NCBI GenBank assembly: GCA_026182355.1
Contig: JAPFBL010000035.1
Coordinates: 1,364,001 to 1,428,000, forward strand
Reading direction: 5' to 3'
Origin: Hermatobates lingyangjiaoensis
Lineage: Eukaryota; Arthropoda; Insecta; Hemiptera; Hermatobatidae
DNA length: 64,000 nucleotides
A program made the translations under genes and the position numbers. Each line of letters begins with the position of its first letter. Within the stretch, counting starts at the first letter, position 1. Below, piece after piece: positions 55,401 to 61,400 of this stretch. Under the pieces are notes generated by a model, which ran no database searches, was not told the DNA's origin, and saw nothing but the letters and a program-made list of their open reading frames with translations.

Positions 55401-58400
55401 CTATTGAGGACCTTCCAGGCTCGTAATCTTCAATTCTCCTAGGCTGGTTCTTATATGTATTACTTGAATATTTCGTTCCTCTTACATAGCTGAAAGGAAA
55501 CGATAAACATTACATATTTGTCATTGTGAGAATTCAAAATGATATCTAAAATTTAAAAACTTTGTTTAGTTTGGTAAAACAATAACACATAAATTAAGTA
55601 ATATTCTTAAAAAGTACAAAAAGATGTGCTTGTAACTATTGTTCTGATAATTGTATTGTGTAAAAATAAAATTAACTACATTTATATATGTTCAGTTTCA
55701 CAAGAACAAAATTAATTTTAATTTCTTCTAATTAAAGGATTGTGTTATTTTTATTAAACACTACTTAAAATAAAAGATAATCCAGTATTTAATATTTGTG
55801 ATTTTTCAAACAATGTGTTTTTTCATCTAAATTTTACCTTTAATTAAAATTAAAGGTAATTTTCACCTAAATTACCTTTAAAATGTTAGGAACAATCAAA
55901 TATGCAGTCGATTATTTTCTCTAAAGTCAGCCGTTTGTAAAATATTTTGAAAACAATTCTTTAGTTCTATTATCATTATAAGTTTTACAGATTCGATCTG
56001 AAAACTCATAAATTATTATTAACATATGAACAAACCACAATGTGAAATGGGAAAAAAGGACTAAAATCTTTTAACCACGACAAGCGGTCTTCATCAGAGT
56101 CAAAAACCTAACCAAGTTCTGGTTGAAAGATTTTAGTCTTTTTTTCCCCCATTTCATATTGTGGTTTGATGATTGATTCTTATTTCATGTATTTATGTGA
56201 AATCTTGTTATATATATATATATGAAATCATTTTTAGGAATTTTTGCTCAGCCATATTTCCGAGAAAATTTTCAAGAAAATTAGCTCCTACCTCCTTTAA
56301 ATTGGAAGTCACTGAGGTATTTCAACAGTGCAAACGGACACGCTGACAGACCAGGTCTTTATAATGTACATAATGTATTTTATAAGAATATCAGTGCTTT
56401 TTAAATAATTGACCATTTATATTTCCTATATTTTCAAAGTGAATTTACTAGAAGAGTACTTGAAATCAATTACTGACATTAATAAAAAACCATAGCAAAT
56501 TTCAAGTCATTTTATCTTCGTAAGTGGAAGAAATTGAATATAAACTGTAATACAATTCCTATTATATCTTTAAAAAAAATCCTTTTCAATTAATCATCAA
56601 GGAAAAAAAATCTGGGGAGGCATTACCTGATACTAAGTAACGAAGCTGACAACAATGTTTGTTATTATTATAATATTATGTGATATTTATTAAATTTCCA
56701 AAAATATTTGCTGCAAAGTATCATAGTTGTGATTATATGTCATCTTCGTCAATGAGTCTCTTTCACTCTTCTACTTCTTTCAACTAATGCCAACTAGGAA
56801 AAATAATCTTCTTGCAGACTATTTATGCCATATTCATATACACTGTACAGCGTTCATTATCATCAATAATAATCTAATTCATATTCATTAGCCCATAAAG
56901 ATGACTAACTTTTTAATTTATACTTTGAAATAGAATCAACCAACGATCACAAAGTTTAAAAATACTTAATAAATCATTTAAGTGGTTATTATACATGACA
57001 ATTGTGTATTATTTATTATATCAACCATTGACGGTCATTTATGAAAAGTGACAGACAAGAAACCAATGATAAAAACAGGGACAGAAACACTTAAAAGAAA
57101 TTAAATCGAATAGTAATTAAAAAAAAATTAAAATTAAGTTAATTCTAAGGATCAAGTAAGATAATAGGCAAAGAAAAATTTAACAAGAGGGAACAACAGA
57201 CTGAAAAGCATAAGATAAAATAAAATATCATTCATTTTGCTCCTAAAGATGAACTACTTCTATAAATCAATTAATAATAAAAACACATGTACATTAATTA
57301 TCGATGATGATATCATTTACTCTGTGGTACTAGCAATTATATAATTACAAATTATATTACTAGCACAACAAACTTACTCACACCAAATAAATTATTTTGA
57401 AATACCACTAATTAATATCGTCTAATGAATTATATTATCTAACAATTGAAAATTAAGATGACATCAACAGTGCAAGATAATGACTATAGTCGATATTTCG
57501 AACCGTTATCTGTTGTCGGGAGAAGAACAGAAGACAAGGTATCGCTCTGTTCGTCTCCCTTAAATTCTAGATGAAAAGCAAAGAAAGAAAAGAAGAGAGA
57601 AAAAGAAAGAGAGAGGAGTTATATTCTATTTTTCTTTTGACGATGAACAACCATACAAAACGTTGATTATAGCAATTATCTAGTTCAGTTATACATTCAT
57701 ATTTACACTGTAAGAAGTATGTCATAATTGCATCTTCGAATATACATTATTTAATGCCTATTTCACTTCTCACAATGAAATAAACAAGGTAAGATTATGT
57801 CTTGCCAAAGTGGATGATCCATACACAATTATAGCAGTTAATTATTTCAATCTTTATATAACTATATTTATTTCAATTATTTATAATCTGTATTTATTTA
57901 TTTAACAATTATACTATTATATTTATTACTTTAAAATAATTGAATTGAACAATAATATTTCAAGAAAATGTACGCTTATTTACAAATTTTGAAAGATTTT
58001 TAATGAATCATACGATAAAATAATCAATTTTTTTTTAGAAAAAATTAAATTCTTACAATTCAAAGGATTTCAAAATTATTTAATATAGGCAAATTAGATA
58101 TAATATCCTCCTTAAAAACTCAATATGAGTACAATCCTGAATATTTACTCAGCCATTAGAAAATACAACTACATATTAAAATCATTATAACTTATTTGGA
58201 GATTATTAACTTCAGGAGGTTAATGAAGAAAATTAACTGTGTCATGGATTATTTAATTTTATTTTCATTATATTATTTAATTTTAAAATAGTCATTACTG
58301 TTTCCATCTGCATACTGTATGGATAATGAAACTGACTCTGAAGTAGGGGAAGCGTAGTCTACATTCCTGGTGCTCGCGGCTCTTCTTCTGTCCAAAGTGG

Positions 58401-61400
58401 CGTACTTAGAGGAGAGGGTGTCGGAGTCGTAGCCGGCTAGCCTTTCCGGTTCAGACAAATACCCACACCAGCTGGAGTATGGCCCTGTAACAAACATCCG
58501 TCAAGTACCTTGAAACATTTCTTCAGGCTCACTATCTAAAAGCCTAACACCAAGAAATCTCTGTTCTTTTAAATAATCATAGCTTGGTGTAATCAATTAA
58601 AATATAACCTGACATTTTAATTGCAACTTATCTCAACTAGGATATTTATAAAGGTAATTACTGTTTGAAAGAGAGGTTTGAAATAACCCGTTCAGTGGGT
58701 GGTGTTTCGGAGTGTAAAGAGTTTAGATTTCTCTACATAACAAATACCGTGGCACAGATCAGCTATTAGTAACCTGTCCAAAGTATCAAGTGCCCAGTGC
58801 GAACTCTCCTGGTCAATCTCAGCAGTCATTAATGGTCGGAGTACCAGGCAACCTATTTTACTAGCCAACTCGCTGGCAAAAAAAGAAATGTTTTCTCTCC
58901 ATAAAGGCAAACAAAACAGTAATATATGATGTAAGACAATATAATCTTTTGTTAATTTAATTTACATTAATCCTGGTGGTATTAATAACACGAATACATG
59001 TAAGTAATCACTGAGGAATTATTCAAGTATATTTACTACTTGATTAAAACTTCAATGATACTTATAGGTTTCAAATATGTTATGTTAGATTTATTAATTT
59101 ATTCAAACAATTAACAACCAAAAATATTTCTTGGTAATAAGGTTCAAATATTTACTTTTAACCCATCTTTCTATCTTATTACTTTATTAACAATCCTGAT
59201 GCCACCATAAAGGTTGGTTCTTCTGTTACAATTGGTTAAAACAACTCCTTAGAACTTACAATGATCCATTTTTATTTGTTTATGAAAAGCATTCGTTGAA
59301 GAGTCATATTGTTTCAAGTTTTCCCTTGAAGTTATTAGATGACCCTAAATGATCAAAACAAAATATCATCTAAGTTTTCATTACTAAAGATAGTCACAAT
59401 TCTTTTGTTTTTGTTTTTTACATTTTAATTTTCAAAACCACAGAGATGACATAGAGCTGTCGATCCCATCCTGTACAAAGTGAGTTACTCGTAAAAGATC
59501 TAATAACTTGACTGAGACAAACATTGGTAAAGTGGTTCGCCAATAATTAAAATGGTGCCTTAATTAAAATTAAAATTATTTTAATTATAATCAAAATAAT
59601 AAATGGCTTTAGAAAAGCATTAAAAAATGATGAAGCCTTTAAGAGTTTTTTTTAATATTTCTTTAACATTTGGAATTATACACAATGAATTTTTGAACTA
59701 CCTTAATGGTATTTATCACGACTAAATAATAACAAAGGAAGAATACTTGATGACAAATTATTTTTGATTGTCGATGTAACTTTACAGATAGTAATTCGTT
59801 ACTGAAGCCACATTTAAATCAATGCCAAATGAATTTATAAATCTCACTTGATTGTCATCTTGTTATAATTAATTTAATTTATAATTAGTATTGAATTGGA
59901 AATTAAATGGACGCTGATGTTTTGGTAAATTATTGATGACCTACTTAAATAAAGCTAACATATAATTTAAAAAAAAATATATTAATAACAAGAAAATTGA
60001 AATATACACAACAAAAATACTATGATTTCTTTAATTTCGCAAATTAAGATTTGAGTTTCATTAAAAAGAAACATCAATATCACCTCAGTGAACATTAAAA
60101 TAATATATTTTTCCTAAAAGATAAGGATCTCATAGTCGAAAGTTTATGGATTCATTCCATAATAAATATGGATTCATTCATACGAAAAAGTAATAGGAAA
60201 CGAACATGGTTTTATGGGTTTATTTTATGAAGTATTATAAAATAATTCAGATGAATCCAACCTGAACAAATAACTATTATAGTGAGTTCTCTTGTTGTAG
60301 CTTGGAATAATAAAACACTACATGATAATAACTAAAAATATGACAATACTTTCATATTAATTTAATGATAGTAAATCAAAATTGATTAATTTGTCATTGG
60401 ATGATATTATATGTTTTACAAAATGGGAATTACAAACATTATTATTAATATTATTTTCACAATTTATTCTTGAAATTATAAATCACAGAAGTGGCGTAAA
60501 GTGCAGAGTGAAAGAGAAAAGGAAATAAAATATTTGAAAACAAAAATATTTTCAAAATTGAAATTAATAGAGCATATTTGAGCTTTTCATTATGCCAGAA
60601 AGATTAACAAACCTGAATTATTAAAAATTGAAAAAAATAATGCTGCAGATTTTTAAAAAGAGTATACATTTTCTTCCTCCCTCACAGAAAAATGGAGAAG
60701 AATACTTAAAGAGTTTGATGAAATTAAAGTCTGTTTTCTTTTAAATTTGATCAAAATTTAAGGATTTAATATATTTTAGTTCTTGAGGTCCAACTTAGTA
60801 ACAAGTCTTAAGACATGATTTTTTGCATGTTATAATCAATTATGTTAGACATGGAGCAACTAATTATGCACATTGTACAAACATCTTATTCGATTGTAAA
60901 TATAACATAAGTTGCCACATCGTAAAACCATTACATTCTTTATTGCTTTTCATTAAAAAAAGCAATAGATCAAAAGATGTGAGACAATCACTATATTTTT
61001 TGACAAGACATAATTTTAATTCAGAAATTGAAGGGAAAACAATTAGAAAATAATATTATTTTAATTAGAAAGAAAAAAATTCTAGTTGAAAAGAAAAAAA
61101 TAAAAAGAAATGGAGAATCCGAAAGGCTGTAACTAGAATGTGAATAGATATATTTAATATTGCTTTGAAAACACCAACAGCTTTACACATTTAATTAGTA
61201 AATCAAATTTAATTTTAAAAAGAACGAAACGAATTTCAATTACATGCATAAGCTACATTTCCAAACAGTTCTACTAAGCTTTAAAACAGATCCCTTGATA
61301 ATTATGTACAAAATAAACATTAATCAACATGAATTAATCTTTTCTAGGAAAGAACCATAAATAACTGAGTATTAGACGATAAGATAAGCTTGAGAATATC

